Source: Nonomuraea spiralis
Lineage (GTDB): Bacteria; Actinomycetota; Actinomycetes; Streptosporangiales; Streptosporangiaceae
Reading direction: 5' to 3'
NCBI RefSeq assembly: GCF_014648435.1
Contig: NZ_BMRC01000003.1
Location: forward strand, 186,001 to 250,000
Length of the DNA stretch: 64,000 nt
Notes under the pieces: model-generated
Database searches by the model: none
Told to the model about the DNA's origin: nothing
What the model saw: only the letters and a program-made list of their open reading frames with translations
Program-made: the position numbers and the translations under genes
Shown: positions 36,038 through 43,347 of the stretch, piece by piece
Layout of the letters: each line of letters starts with the position of its first letter
Numbering within the stretch: position 1 is the first letter of the stretch

Positions 36038-36690
36038 ACATCCGGGTGCTGGTCGCCGACGACCAGGAGATCGCCCGTACCGGGCTCAGGATGATCCTCG
36101 ACGCCCAGCCCGGCATCGAGGTCGTCGGCGAGGCCGGCGACGGCAGGCGGGCCGTCGAGCTGGCCCGCCGCCTGCGGCCCGACGTGTGCCTGTTCGACAT
36201 CCGCATGCCCGGCCTCGACGGTATCGCGGCCACCCGCGAGCTGGCCGGGCCCGACGTGGCCGACCCCATGGCTGTGGTCGTCATCACCACGTTCGACCTC
36301 GACGAGTACGTCTATGCCGCCCTGCGCGCCGGGGCCAGGGGATTCCTGCTCAAGGACGCCGGTCCCGCGCTGCTCGCCCAGGCGGTGACCGCCGCGGCCG
36401 GGGGAGAGGCGCTCATCGCCCCGAGTGTGACCGCGCGCCTGCTGGCCGCGTTCGCGGGGGCGGGGCGTGCCGAGGCGCCCGCGCAGCCTATGGAGGCGCT
36501 GACCGGCCGGGAGGAGGAGATCCTGCGCGCCGTGGCCCGCGGCCGGACCAACAGCGAGATCGCCGCCGAGCTGCACATCTCGCTCAGCACGGTCAAGAGC
36601 CACGTCGCGAGCCTGATGACCAAGCTCGGCGTGCGCAACCGCGTCGAGATCGCCATGTGGGCCTACGAGACCGACCGCGTACGCACCTGA
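36034..36690 (+). CDS. NarL/LuxR-family response regulator
   Basis: 218 residues. The receiver domain has ADDQE, phosphoacceptor Asp55 (CLFDIRMPGLDG) and the Lys in LLKDAG. The LuxR-type helix-turn-helix (about 150-215) contains LTGREEEILRAVARGRTNSEIAAELHISLSTVKSHVASLM. It is the partner of the preceding kinase (coupled start) and the signal and targets are unknown. Its 3' end overlaps the convergent DUF2306 gene by 28 bases. Confidence 0.93.
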   Translation: MNIRVLVADDQEIARTGLRMILDAQPGIEVVGEAGDGRRAVELARRLRPDVCLFDIRMPGLDGIAATRELAGPDVADPMAVVVITTFDLDEYVYAALRAGARGFLLKDAGPALLAQAVTAAAGGEALIAPSVTARLLAAFAGAGRAEAPAQPMEALTGREEEILRAVARGRTNSEIAAELHISLSTVKSHVASLMTKLGVRNRVEIAMWAYETDRVRT

Positions 36691-37289
36691 CCCCGGCGGA
36701 CGATCGCCTCGGCCACCGCCAGGTTGATCACCCAGCCCGCGCCGACGAGCAGCGCCCTGCCCAGCTCGCCGGGCGGCCCGAAGGCCAGCAGCCCGAACGC
36801 CAGCGTGAAGGCCTGCGTGCCCGCGCCGAGGCCGAGCGCGTACCCGCGGGTCATCCAGGCACGATGCCGGGCCACCTCGCGCCGCCGGATCGCGGCCAGG
36901 CCGAGCAGGAGGCAGGCGGCCATGGCCGTGCCGAACAGCAGCCGGAAGGCGGCCAGCAGCACGCCGTCACCGGCGGGCAGGTCGGAGAAGAGCGTCAGCC
37001 ACAACCCCGACAACGACGCGACCAGCCCGCACGCCACCAGCACCCGCCCCGCCACCCGGTGCCACCTCCGCCGCCGGGCCCGGAACCCGGCCGAGAACTG
37101 GAACGCGCCGAGCACGCAGAACACCAGCGAGGCGGGGATGTGCAGCAACACCGGCACGGGCATGGCGAAGAAGCGCGCGTTGCCGGGCGTGACGGGGGCG
37201 CCCGAGGCCAGTTCGGTCAGCCGGAGCGCGCCGGCGACGAGGGGGACGACGCTGAGCGCGAGCAATCCGGTGGGTGCGATCCATCTCAT
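36663..37289 (-). CDS. DUF2306 family membrane protein
   Basis: 208 residues with six or seven hydrophobic segments. Features of the DUF2306 family: HIPASLVFCVLGAFQFSAGFRARRRRWHRVAGRVLVACG, and RREVARHRAWMTRGYALGLGAGTQAFT. Function unknown; some relatives contain possible heme-coordinating His in these basic loops. Start ATG 37289 encodes MRWIAPTGLL; a longer in-frame start is possible but would add low-complexity residues. Convergent with the regulator gene above. Confidence 0.8.
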   Translation of the reverse strand: MRWIAPTGLLALSVVPLVAGALRLTELASGAPVTPGNARFFAMPVPVLLHIPASLVFCVLGAFQFSAGFRARRRRWHRVAGRVLVACGLVASLSGLWLTLFSDLPAGDGVLLAAFRLLFGTAMAACLLLGLAAIRRREVARHRAWMTRGYALGLGAGTQAFTLAFGLLAFGPPGELGRALLVGAGWVINLAVAEAIVRRGQVRTRSVS

Positions 37290-37490
37290 GCCTGAGAGCG
37301 TGACCGCCGCGGCCCCACCGGGGCATCGCGCGTACGGCCCGAGCCGGTTCGCACCATCGGCGGGCCGGGTGGTCGTACTTTCGGCCATCGAGCCGTCGCC
37401 TTTCGACCGTTGAGCGTCCGCGCAGGTCGCGCCCACACTGGCGGCACATCCACGGCACGTCCACGCCGTTCACGCCACAAGGGAGAAACG

Positions 37491-38483
37491 ATGAAGGCCT
37501 ACGTCCTGCGTTCGTTCGGCTCACCCGACCAGCTCGTCCTGTCCGACGTCGAACGGCCCGTGCCGCGCGACGACGAGGTGCTGGTCCGGGTGCGGGCCAC
37601 GTCCGTGCAGCCCTATGACTGGCATTTCATGCGGGGGGAGCCGTACCTGTCCCGGATCATGGGCGGCGGCGTCGGGTTGCGCCGGCCGCGCATCCCGGTC
37701 CTCGGCGCCGACGTGGCGGGGGAGGTCGAGGCGACCGGCAAGGACGTCACACTGTTCCGCCCCGGCGACGAGGTGTACGCGATGTCCCTCCAGGGCGGCT
37801 TCGGCGAGTACGTCTGCCTGCGGGAGAGCGAGGTGGCCCCCAAGCCGGGGAACCTGACGTTCGAGCAGGCGGCGGCCGTCCCGATGGCGGCCAACACGGC
37901 GCTGATCGCGCTGCGCGACGAGGGCCGCGTGCAGGCGGGCCAGAAGGTGCTGGTCAACGGCGCGTCCGGTGGTGTGGGCACGTTCGCCGTGCAGCTCGCC
38001 AAGGCGTTCGGCGCGCACGTGACCGGCGTGTGCGGCGGGCGCAACGCCGCCCTGGTCCGCTCGATCGGCGCGGACGAGATCATCGACCACACCAAGGAGG
38101 ACTTCGCCACCTCCGGGCAGCGCTTCGACCTGCTCGTCGACGTGGCGGGCGGCCGCCGGCTGTCGGACTGCCGCCGCGTCCTGGCCAGGAAGGGCGCGTA
38201 CGTGGTGGTCGGCGGGCCGGCCGGTCGCTGGGTGCAGCCGGCCGGCCACATGTTCGCCGCGCTCGCGTCGGCGCCCTTCGTCCCGCAGCGGATCGCCAGG
38301 GCGGACGTGGTCCGCTGCGGGAGCAACAGGGCGAACCTGCTGACGCTGACCGGGCTGATCGAAGGGGGCGAGATCATCCCGGTCATCGACAGGACCTTCC
38401 CGTTCGGCGAGATCCCGGCGGCCGTCCGCTACCAGGAGGAGGGACACGCCCCGGGGAAGGTCGTCGTCACAGGGTCGCTGTGA
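37491..38483 (+). CDS. NAD(P)-dependent alcohol dehydrogenase (MDR superfamily)
   Basis: 330-residue medium-chain dehydrogenase/reductase of the quinone-oxidoreductase type. GroES-like N-terminal domain (MKAYVLRSFGSPDQLVLSDVERPVP, VLGADVAGEVEATGKDVTLFRPGDEVYA) and a Rossmann domain with VNGASGGVGTFAVQLAKAFG. It lacks the zinc cysteine cluster, so it is probably zinc-free. AAGGGAG lies six bases before the ATG. It overlaps the convergent NlpC/P60 gene by 17 bases. Substrate unknown. Confidence 0.9.
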   Translation: MKAYVLRSFGSPDQLVLSDVERPVPRDDEVLVRVRATSVQPYDWHFMRGEPYLSRIMGGGVGLRRPRIPVLGADVAGEVEATGKDVTLFRPGDEVYAMSLQGGFGEYVCLRESEVAPKPGNLTFEQAAAVPMAANTALIALRDEGRVQAGQKVLVNGASGGVGTFAVQLAKAFGAHVTGVCGGRNAALVRSIGADEIIDHTKEDFATSGQRFDLLVDVAGGRRLSDCRRVLARKGAYVVVGGPAGRWVQPAGHMFAALASAPFVPQRIARADVVRCGSNRANLLTLTGLIEGGEIIPVIDRTFPFGEIPAAVRYQEEGHAPGKVVVTGSL

Positions 38484-39039
38484 GCATGGCGGGGGCGGGG
38501 GCCTTGCGGAGCGCGGTGTAGTCCGCCCAGCGCTTGACGCCCTTGGGGTCGGGGCGTACCGCGCCGACGAAGGCCTGCCTGCGCCACTGCGACAGGCGTT
38601 CCTCCTTCACCACGTCGCCGGTGTGCGGGGAATGGACCATGAAACCGGGTTTGGAGATCATGCCGACGTGGCCGAGATTGCTGAAGAACACCAGGTCGCC
38701 TGGTTTGAGGTCTTTCCAGGCGATTTTCCGGGAGAAGGCGCCGTACTGCTCGGCGGCGGTTCTGGGGAGTTCGATCCCGGCGTCCTCGTACGCCCGGAGC
38801 ATGAGCCCCGAGCAGTCGTAGCCCCGTTCGCTGGCGCCGCCCCACACGTACGGGGTGCCGCGTTTGTCCATGGCGTAGTCGAGGGCGACCTTCCAGGCCG
38901 GCTTCGGTACACGCTGTTCCTGGACCTGTTTCACCTGGGGGCCGGTGAGGGTGACGGAGGGGGCGGGGTCGGCGGGAGCCGCGGGCGCGAGACCTGCGCC
39001 GCCCGCTGCCACCGCCAGGAGGATGGCGATGCTAGACAG
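38467..39039 (-). CDS. NlpC/P60 family cell-wall endopeptidase
   Basis: Secreted cysteine peptidase. The catalytic domain has Cys in GYDCSGLMLRAYED, the first His in LGHVGMI, and polar third residue His in MVHSPHTG. There is no in-frame ATG/GTG/TTG ahead of a hydrophobic stretch. GTG 39012 would omit it, but CTG 39039, eight bases after a strong GGAAGGA, would give the signal sequence LSSIAILLAVAAGGAGLAPA, so CTG is proposed as the start (GTG 39012 is the alternative). A c-di-AMP riboswitch ends just before this ribosome site. It should cut stem peptides during growth or spore germination. Confidence 0.88.
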   Translation of the reverse strand: MSSIAILLAVAAGGAGLAPAAPADPAPSVTLTGPQVKQVQEQRVPKPAWKVALDYAMDKRGTPYVWGGASERGYDCSGLMLRAYEDAGIELPRTAAEQYGAFSRKIAWKDLKPGDLVFFSNLGHVGMISKPGFMVHSPHTGDVVKEERLSQWRRQAFVGAVRPDPKGVKRWADYTALRKAPAPAMLTATL

Positions 39040-39057
39040 GGGAACTGTCCTTCCACG

Positions 39058-39206
39058 AGGCCGGCCGGGTTAGCTGACGGGCTCGGGCCTGGAAGTAGCC
39101 CTACGGCTGTGCTTCGAAGGGGAAGCGAGGCCGATTCGCCCCGGGGGGAAAAGGGGTGGGTCCCCGGCTCCACGCAGTGCTGCGCGGATTAGGCTCGTCG
39201 GACTCT
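39058..39206 (-). promoter_or_regulatory. c-di-AMP (ydaO-yuaA) riboswitch
   Basis: On the minus strand the class landmarks occur in order: GAGCCTAATCCGCG, GGGGACCCA, GGGGCGAATCGG, GCCGTAGGGC and GAGCCCGTCAGCTAACC, matching the ydaO consensus (GCTTAATCCTG, GGGGAACCCA, GGGGTGAATC and CCGTCAGCTAACC). It ends about five bases before the NlpC/P60 ribosome site. In Streptomyces this riboswitch is known to control cell-wall hydrolases such as rpfA; high c-di-AMP turns expression down. Confidence 0.92.
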
Positions 39207-39230
39207 AACGAAACGGTCAAAAGGTCGCAA
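39202..39230 (-). promoter_or_regulatory. Promoter of the riboswitch-controlled hydrolase gene
   Basis: On the minus strand TTGCGA (39230-39225) and TAGAGT (39207-39202) are separated by exactly 17 bases. The start of transcription would be just at the beginning of the riboswitch, as expected. Confidence 0.6.
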
Positions 39231-39303
39231 TCCCCCCAAAACGGAATGTCCGACCATTGAGATGATGTGTTCGTCAGCCGAGACGAGCCGGTAGGGTACC
39301 GCC

Positions 39304-40350
39304 ATGGAGTCGCGTAACATCCGCCTGGCCGTCATCCCCGGGGATGGCATCGGCGCCGAGGTCGTAGCCGAAGGGCTCAAGGTCCTGGAGGCCGTGGGCA
39401 CGAAGATCGAGCCCACCCATTACGACCTGGGCGCAGCCCGCTACCACCGCACGGGCGAGACACTGCCCGACGCGGTGCTCGAAGAGCTGCGCGGCTATGA
39501 CGCGATCCTGCTCGGCGCCGTCGGCGACCCCAGCGTGCCGCCGGGCGTGCTGGAGCGCGACCTGCTGCTCAAGCTCAGGTTCGAGTTCGACCACTACGTC
39601 AACCTGCGCCCGGTCAAGCTGTTCCCCGGCGTCCCGACCGCGCTGGCCGGCGCGTCCGCCGAGCAGATCGACATGGTCGTCGTCCGCGAGGGCACCGAGG
39701 GCCTCTACGCGGGCACCGGCGGCGTCATGCGGCGCGGCACGCCGCACGAGATCGCCACCCAGGAGTCGCTGAACACCGCCCACGGCGTCGAGCGCGTGGT
39801 GCGTTTCGCCTTCCAGAAGGCCCAGTCGCGGCCCCGCAAGAAGCTCACGCTGGTCCACAAGACCAACGTGCTCACCTTCGCCGGCGACCTCTGGCAGCGC
39901 ACGGTCGACCGGGTGGCCGCGGAGTTCCCCGACGTCACCACCGACTACAGCCACATCGACGCGGCCTCGATGTTCTTCGTCACCCAGCCCGAGCGCTTCG
40001 ACGTGATCGTCACCGACAACCTGTTCGGCGACATCATCACCGACCTCGGCGCCGCGATCGCCGGCGGCATCGGCCTTGCGGCCAGCGGCAACATCAACCC
40101 CGAGCGCACCACGCCGAGCATGTTCGAGCCGGTCCACGGCAGCGCGCCCGACATCGCCGGTCAGGGCAAGGCCGACCCGACCGCGACGATCCTGTCCGTC
40201 GGCATGCTCCTCGACCACCTCGGCCTCCACGCCGAGGCCGCCAAGGTCGAGCAGGCCGTGGCCGCCGACATCGCCGAGCGCGTGAGCGGCGGCGCCGGCC
40301 GTTCGACCGGCGAGATCGGCGACGACATCACCGCGCGAGTATCCGGCTAG
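39304..40350 (+). CDS. leuB: 3-isopropylmalate dehydrogenase
   Basis: Third enzyme of leucine synthesis (oxidative decarboxylation of 3-isopropylmalate, NAD+). The 348-residue product has the family pattern: [37 protein letters not shown] (Arg residues for malate), [19 protein letters not shown] (Lys), [25 protein letters not shown] (metal Asp), and [23 protein letters not shown] 39304 lies six bases after TAGGGT, so the mRNA may be leaderless. A strong terminator follows. Confidence 0.98.
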   Translation: MESRNIRLAVIPGDGIGAEVVAEGLKVLEAVGTKIEPTHYDLGAARYHRTGETLPDAVLEELRGYDAILLGAVGDPSVPPGVLERDLLLKLRFEFDHYVNLRPVKLFPGVPTALAGASAEQIDMVVVREGTEGLYAGTGGVMRRGTPHEIATQESLNTAHGVERVVRFAFQKAQSRPRKKLTLVHKTNVLTFAGDLWQRTVDRVAAEFPDVTTDYSHIDAASMFFVTQPERFDVIVTDNLFGDIITDLGAAIAGGIGLAASGNINPERTTPSMFEPVHGSAPDIAGQGKADPTATILSVGMLLDHLGLHAEAAKVEQAVAADIAERVSGGAGRSTGEIGDDITARVSG

Positions 40351-40370
40351 GACCCGCCTAGCCCCCGTAC

Positions 40371-40409
40371 GCGCCTGGCGGTCCGAACGAGGACTGCCAG
40401 GCGCTTTTT
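40371..40409 (+). terminator. leuB rho-independent terminator
   Basis: GCGCCTGGC plus GTCC pairs with GGAC plus GCCAGGCGC around GAACGA, then TTTTT: a long near-perfect stem 20 bases past the stop. Confidence 0.88.
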
Positions 40410-40449
40410 GTGTCCGCGAGGTCGAATCGTCCCAACTACCTCTTGCCAT

Positions 40450-40465
40450 CCCAAATGACGAGACA
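40450..40465. promoter_or_regulatory. GTCTC-type motif before ilvE
   Basis: The minus strand reads TGTCTCGTCATTTGGG, which matches TGTCTC.T....TGGG upstream of serA (27510-27525). It lies in the 188-base gap before ilvE, near a weak -35/-10 pair (TTGCCA 40443-40448; TAGGAA 40467). Two short hairpins follow (ACTGC/GCAGT and GAATC/GATTC) before the ilvE ribosome site. Confidence 0.45.
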
Positions 40466-40538
40466 ATAGGAAGTACGAATACTGCTCGCGGGCAGTAGCT
40501 TTCAGAATCGTAGATTCGTAGAGAGAAGGACCGCCGTC

Positions 40539-41636
40539 ATGACCATCGCTCAGAAGCTCAGCTTCGACGTGCAGCATTCCGCCCACGCTCGCACCGCGGC
40601 CGAGCGGGAGCAGGTACTGGCGAACCCCGGATTCGGGCAGGCCTTCACCGACCACATGATCTCGATCGACTACACCGACGGCGAGGGATGGCACGACGCC
40701 AGGCTCCTGCCGTACGGGCCGCTCTCGCTCGACCCCGCCACCTCGGTGTTCCACTACGCGCAGGAGTTGTTCGAGGGGCTGAAGGCGTACCGGCAGATCT
40801 CCGGTTCGATCGTGACCTTCCGCCCGTTCGCGAACGCCGCCCGCTTCAACCGCTCGGCCGAGCGCATGGCCATGCCGGAGCTGCCCGAGGAGGCGTTCGT
40901 CGAGTCGCTGGAGCTGCTCGTCGGGGCCGACAAGGAGTGGGTGCCCACCACCGAGGGCCACAGCCTCTACCTGCGCCCGTTCATGATCGCCACGCAGGCC
41001 GGGCTCGGCGTCAACTACCCGTCGAAGACGTACAAGTACATGGTCATCGCCTCGCCGGCGGCCTCGTACTTCAGCGGCGGCATCAAGCCCGTCTCGGTCT
41101 GGTTGTCGACGGACTACACCCGCGCCGCGCCCGGCGGCACCGGCTTCGCCAAGTGCGGCGGCAACTACGCCGCCGCCTTCGTCGCCCAGCGCGAGGCCGT
41201 CGAGAACGGCTGCGACCAGGTCGTCTGGCTCGACGCCCACAAGCACGAGTACGTCGAGGAGATGGGCGGGATGAACCTGTTCTTCGTCTTCGGTAACAAG
41301 CTCGTCACCCCGGCGCTCACCGGCACCCTGCTGCCCGGCATCACCCGGGACTCGATCCTCGAACTGGCCGACGACCTGGGCCTGGAGGCCGAGGAGCGGC
41401 TGATCTCGGTGGACGAGTGGGAGTCCGCCTGCGCCGCGGGCGAGCTGACCGAGGTGTTCGCGTGCGGCACGGCCGCCGTGGTGACCCCGGTCGGCTCGGT
41501 CAGGGGCGCCGACCGCTCCTGGACCATCGCCGACGGCACCCCGGGCCCGGTGACGATGCGGGTCCGCGAGGAGCTCGTCGGCATCCAGTACGGCGCCCGC
41601 CCCGACACCCGCGGCTGGATCCACAAGATCGCCTGA
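40539..41636 (+). CDS. ilvE: Branched-chain amino acid aminotransferase
   Basis: PLP-dependent fold type IV aminotransferase (365 residues) that makes the last step of leucine, isoleucine and valine synthesis and starts their breakdown. The sequence shows [26 protein letters not shown], and the PLP-lysine site [16 protein letters not shown], then [13 protein letters not shown] and [26 protein letters not shown] precedes the ATG by eight bases. Transcribed alone, with a palindromic hairpin (41649-41670) downstream. Confidence 0.97.
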   Translation: MTIAQKLSFDVQHSAHARTAAEREQVLANPGFGQAFTDHMISIDYTDGEGWHDARLLPYGPLSLDPATSVFHYAQELFEGLKAYRQISGSIVTFRPFANAARFNRSAERMAMPELPEEAFVESLELLVGADKEWVPTTEGHSLYLRPFMIATQAGLGVNYPSKTYKYMVIASPAASYFSGGIKPVSVWLSTDYTRAAPGGTGFAKCGGNYAAAFVAQREAVENGCDQVVWLDAHKHEYVEEMGGMNLFFVFGNKLVTPALTGTLLPGITRDSILELADDLGLEAEERLISVDEWESACAAGELTEVFACGTAAVVTPVGSVRGADRSWTIADGTPGPVTMRVREELVGIQYGARPDTRGWIHKIA

Positions 41637-41648
41637 CGCCTCGCCCGG

Positions 41649-41670
41649 GGCCGGCGTTCAGGCGCCGGCC
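41649..41670. terminator. Hairpin between ilvE and the O-methyltransferase gene
   Basis: GGCCGGCG and CGCCGGCC form a perfect eight-base stem with a six-base loop, placed between convergent genes. No T-run on either strand. Confidence 0.55.
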
Positions 41671-41698
41671 TCCGTCAGGGCCGCGGTGTCCCGGTGAT

Positions 41699-42346
41699 CT
41701 AGTGGTGCTTCCTGATCATCGTGATGCCGTCGGCGACCGGCAGCATGACGACGCTGACCCGGGGGTCCTCGATCACCAGGTCGTTGAACTCCCTGATCTG
41801 CACCGTCGTGGTCTCCGTGCGCGCCGGGTCGGCCACGTGCCCGCTGCGCAGCGTGTTGTCGGCCAGCAGCAGGCCACCCGGCCGCAGCCGTTCGACCAGC
41901 AGCTCGTAGTAGCCGGGGTAGTTGCCCTTGTCGGCGTCGAGGAAGGCCAGGTCGACGGGCTCGTCGAAGGCGGCCAGCGTCTCCATGGCCGGGCCGAGCG
42001 TGAGCGAGACGCGGTCGGCCACGCCCGCCCGCTCCCAGTAGCGCCGGGCGATCGAGGTCCACTCCTCGCTCACGTCGAAGCAGTGCAGCCGCCCGCCCGT
42101 CAGTCCCCGCGCGATGCAGACCGACGAGTAACCGGTGAACGTGCCCACCTCGACCGCCACCGCCGGGGCCACGAGCTGGGTGAGCATGGTCAGGAACCGG
42201 CCCTGGTCGGCGGAGATCTGCATCCTCGCGGCGTCGCCCGTCGCCTCGGCGGTCTCCCGCGCCAGCTCCTCCAGCAGCAGGTCGGGCGGGGTGGAGTGGT
42301 CGAGGATGTACCGGCCCACCGCGGGGTCAAGGAGATTCGCCTTCAT
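41699..42346 (-). CDS. Class I O-methyltransferase (caffeoyl-CoA / COMT-like)
   Basis: 215-residue SAM-dependent O-methyltransferase. Family motifs: QGRFLTMLTQLV, AVEVGTFTGYSSVCIARGL (SAM loop), DVSEEWTSIARRYWE, DLAFLDADKGNYPGYYE (metal Asp/Asn) and DNTLRSG, then MLPVADGITMI. Acts on catechol-like or related substrates using a divalent metal; the compound here is unknown. ATG 42346 is chosen because GGGAAG lies ten bases upstream; ATG 42355 is only one base from it. Confidence 0.9.
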   Translation of the reverse strand: MKANLLDPAVGRYILDHSTPPDLLLEELARETAEATGDAARMQISADQGRFLTMLTQLVAPAVAVEVGTFTGYSSVCIARGLTGGRLHCFDVSEEWTSIARRYWERAGVADRVSLTLGPAMETLAAFDEPVDLAFLDADKGNYPGYYELLVERLRPGGLLLADNTLRSGHVADPARTETTTVQIREFNDLVIEDPRVSVVMLPVADGITMIRKHH

Positions 42347-42505
42347 GTACGTCATTCTTCCCGTACAGAGATCTCTCAGCGTCATCAGGTACCAATGAGG
42401 GATCCGCTGACGGATCGCCGCGCCGGGGCCCGACCCGACCGGCTGTCCGGAGAGCGGGCCTGTCGTTGGTAGGGTCTGCGCGTTCGGTGAGCTGGAAGTG
42501 GGCGG

Positions 42506-43150
42506 ATGATGAAGCGGTTGGTTGCGGTCGCGATCGCGTGTGCGGCGCTGGTGGTGCTGGGTGTGCTGGCCTTCTCGGAGCCGGGTGAGACAGCCGGGTC
42601 CGTACGCCTGACCAGGCAGATCGACGGTTCGATGGTCCTTGCGGACAAGTCCGGCGACGCGCCCGTGCTCGATGTGTACGAGGACTTCGACTGCCCGATC
42701 TGCAAGGAGATGCACTCCAAGGTCGACCGTACGATCCAGAAACTGGCCAGGGAGGGCAGGGTCAAGGTCGTCTACCACCCGGTGACGATCTTCCAGGACG
42801 AGCCCATGCGCTCCAACTCCATCCGCGCCGCGGCCGCCGCCCGGTGCATCCCGGAGGCGAACTGGCTGGCCTTCAGGGACGAGCTGTACGCGATGCAGCC
42901 CGCCCCGCACGGCTCGGCCTCGGGCTTCACCCTGCCGGAGCTGGTCACGGCGGCCAGGAAGGTGGGCGCCTCGGTGGACGAGTGCGTGACCTCCCAGTCG
43001 TACGCGAAGACACACCTGGCGGAGACCGCGAAGGTCCGCATCCAGGGCACCCCGACGGTGTTGCTCGACGGGCAGCAGCTCGGCAACGAGGTGTTCGACC
43101 CGGCGGCGCTCGAACGCGCCATCACCGGCGGCGCCGGCGTGCAAGTGTAA
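42506..43150 (+). CDS. DsbA-like thioredoxin-fold exported protein
   Basis: 214 residues with an N-terminal membrane/signal segment (about 5-25) and a thioredoxin-like domain. The active site is CPIC (YEDFDCPICKEMHSK), and the cis-Pro loop is IQGTPTVLLDG. This is the DsbA/thioredoxin_4 group, secreted and involved in disulfide formation in extracytoplasmic proteins. Start ATG 42506 with GGAAG upstream; ATG 42509 is adjacent and in frame. No terminator is seen before the cimA leader, so readthrough into it is possible. Confidence 0.88.
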   Translation: MMKRLVAVAIACAALVVLGVLAFSEPGETAGSVRLTRQIDGSMVLADKSGDAPVLDVYEDFDCPICKEMHSKVDRTIQKLAREGRVKVVYHPVTIFQDEPMRSNSIRAAAAARCIPEANWLAFRDELYAMQPAPHGSASGFTLPELVTAARKVGASVDECVTSQSYAKTHLAETAKVRIQGTPTVLLDGQQLGNEVFDPAALERAITGGAGVQV

Positions 43151-43217
43151 AGGTCATGTCCACAAGGTGAGATCAATGTGCCGAATGGTGAATCCCTGTG
43201 GCAGACTGACAAGCACC

Positions 43218-43259
43218 ATGCTCTACGGTCTGCTCATTATCGGCAGGCGCGCCGGCTGA
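43218..43259 (+). CDS. cimA leader peptide (attenuator uORF)
   Basis: A 13-codon ORF, MLYGLLIIGRRAG, with Leu-Leu-Ile-Ile in a row (43230-43241) ahead of a hairpin/terminator pair upstream of citramalate synthase. Its end (GRRAG) resembles the end of the ilvB leader (RRRAGR). No ribosome site is seen, so it may be read from a leaderless RNA; CAGACT (43202-43207) is a possible -10. Position and codons fit attenuation by leucine and isoleucine. Confidence 0.78.
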   Translation: MLYGLLIIGRRAG

Positions 43260-43316
43260 CACAGGGACACCGCCGGCGCGCAGACCTCTCACGTCCGTGA
43301 GGGGTCTTTTTGTTTT
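43247..43316 (+). promoter_or_regulatory. cimA attenuator with terminator
   Basis: GCGCGCCGGC (43247-43256, inside the last leader codons) pairs perfectly with GCCGGCGCGC (43272-43281). The terminator follows at once: AGACCTCTCAC (43282-43292) with GTGAGGGGTCT (43297-43307; one G-U) and TTTTTGTTTT. A ribosome reaching the leader stop would cover the left arm of the first stem, so stalling at Leu/Ile codons changes which stems form. Confidence 0.78.
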
Positions 43317-43347
43317 CCAGGACACGGATCCGAAAGAAGAGAGACTC

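Noticed and set aside
40410..40470. A leader peptide attenuator in front of ilvE
   Set aside because: The only ORF (starting GTG 40410) begins directly on the leuB terminator tail, has few branched-chain codons, and no terminator hairpin lies before ilvE.
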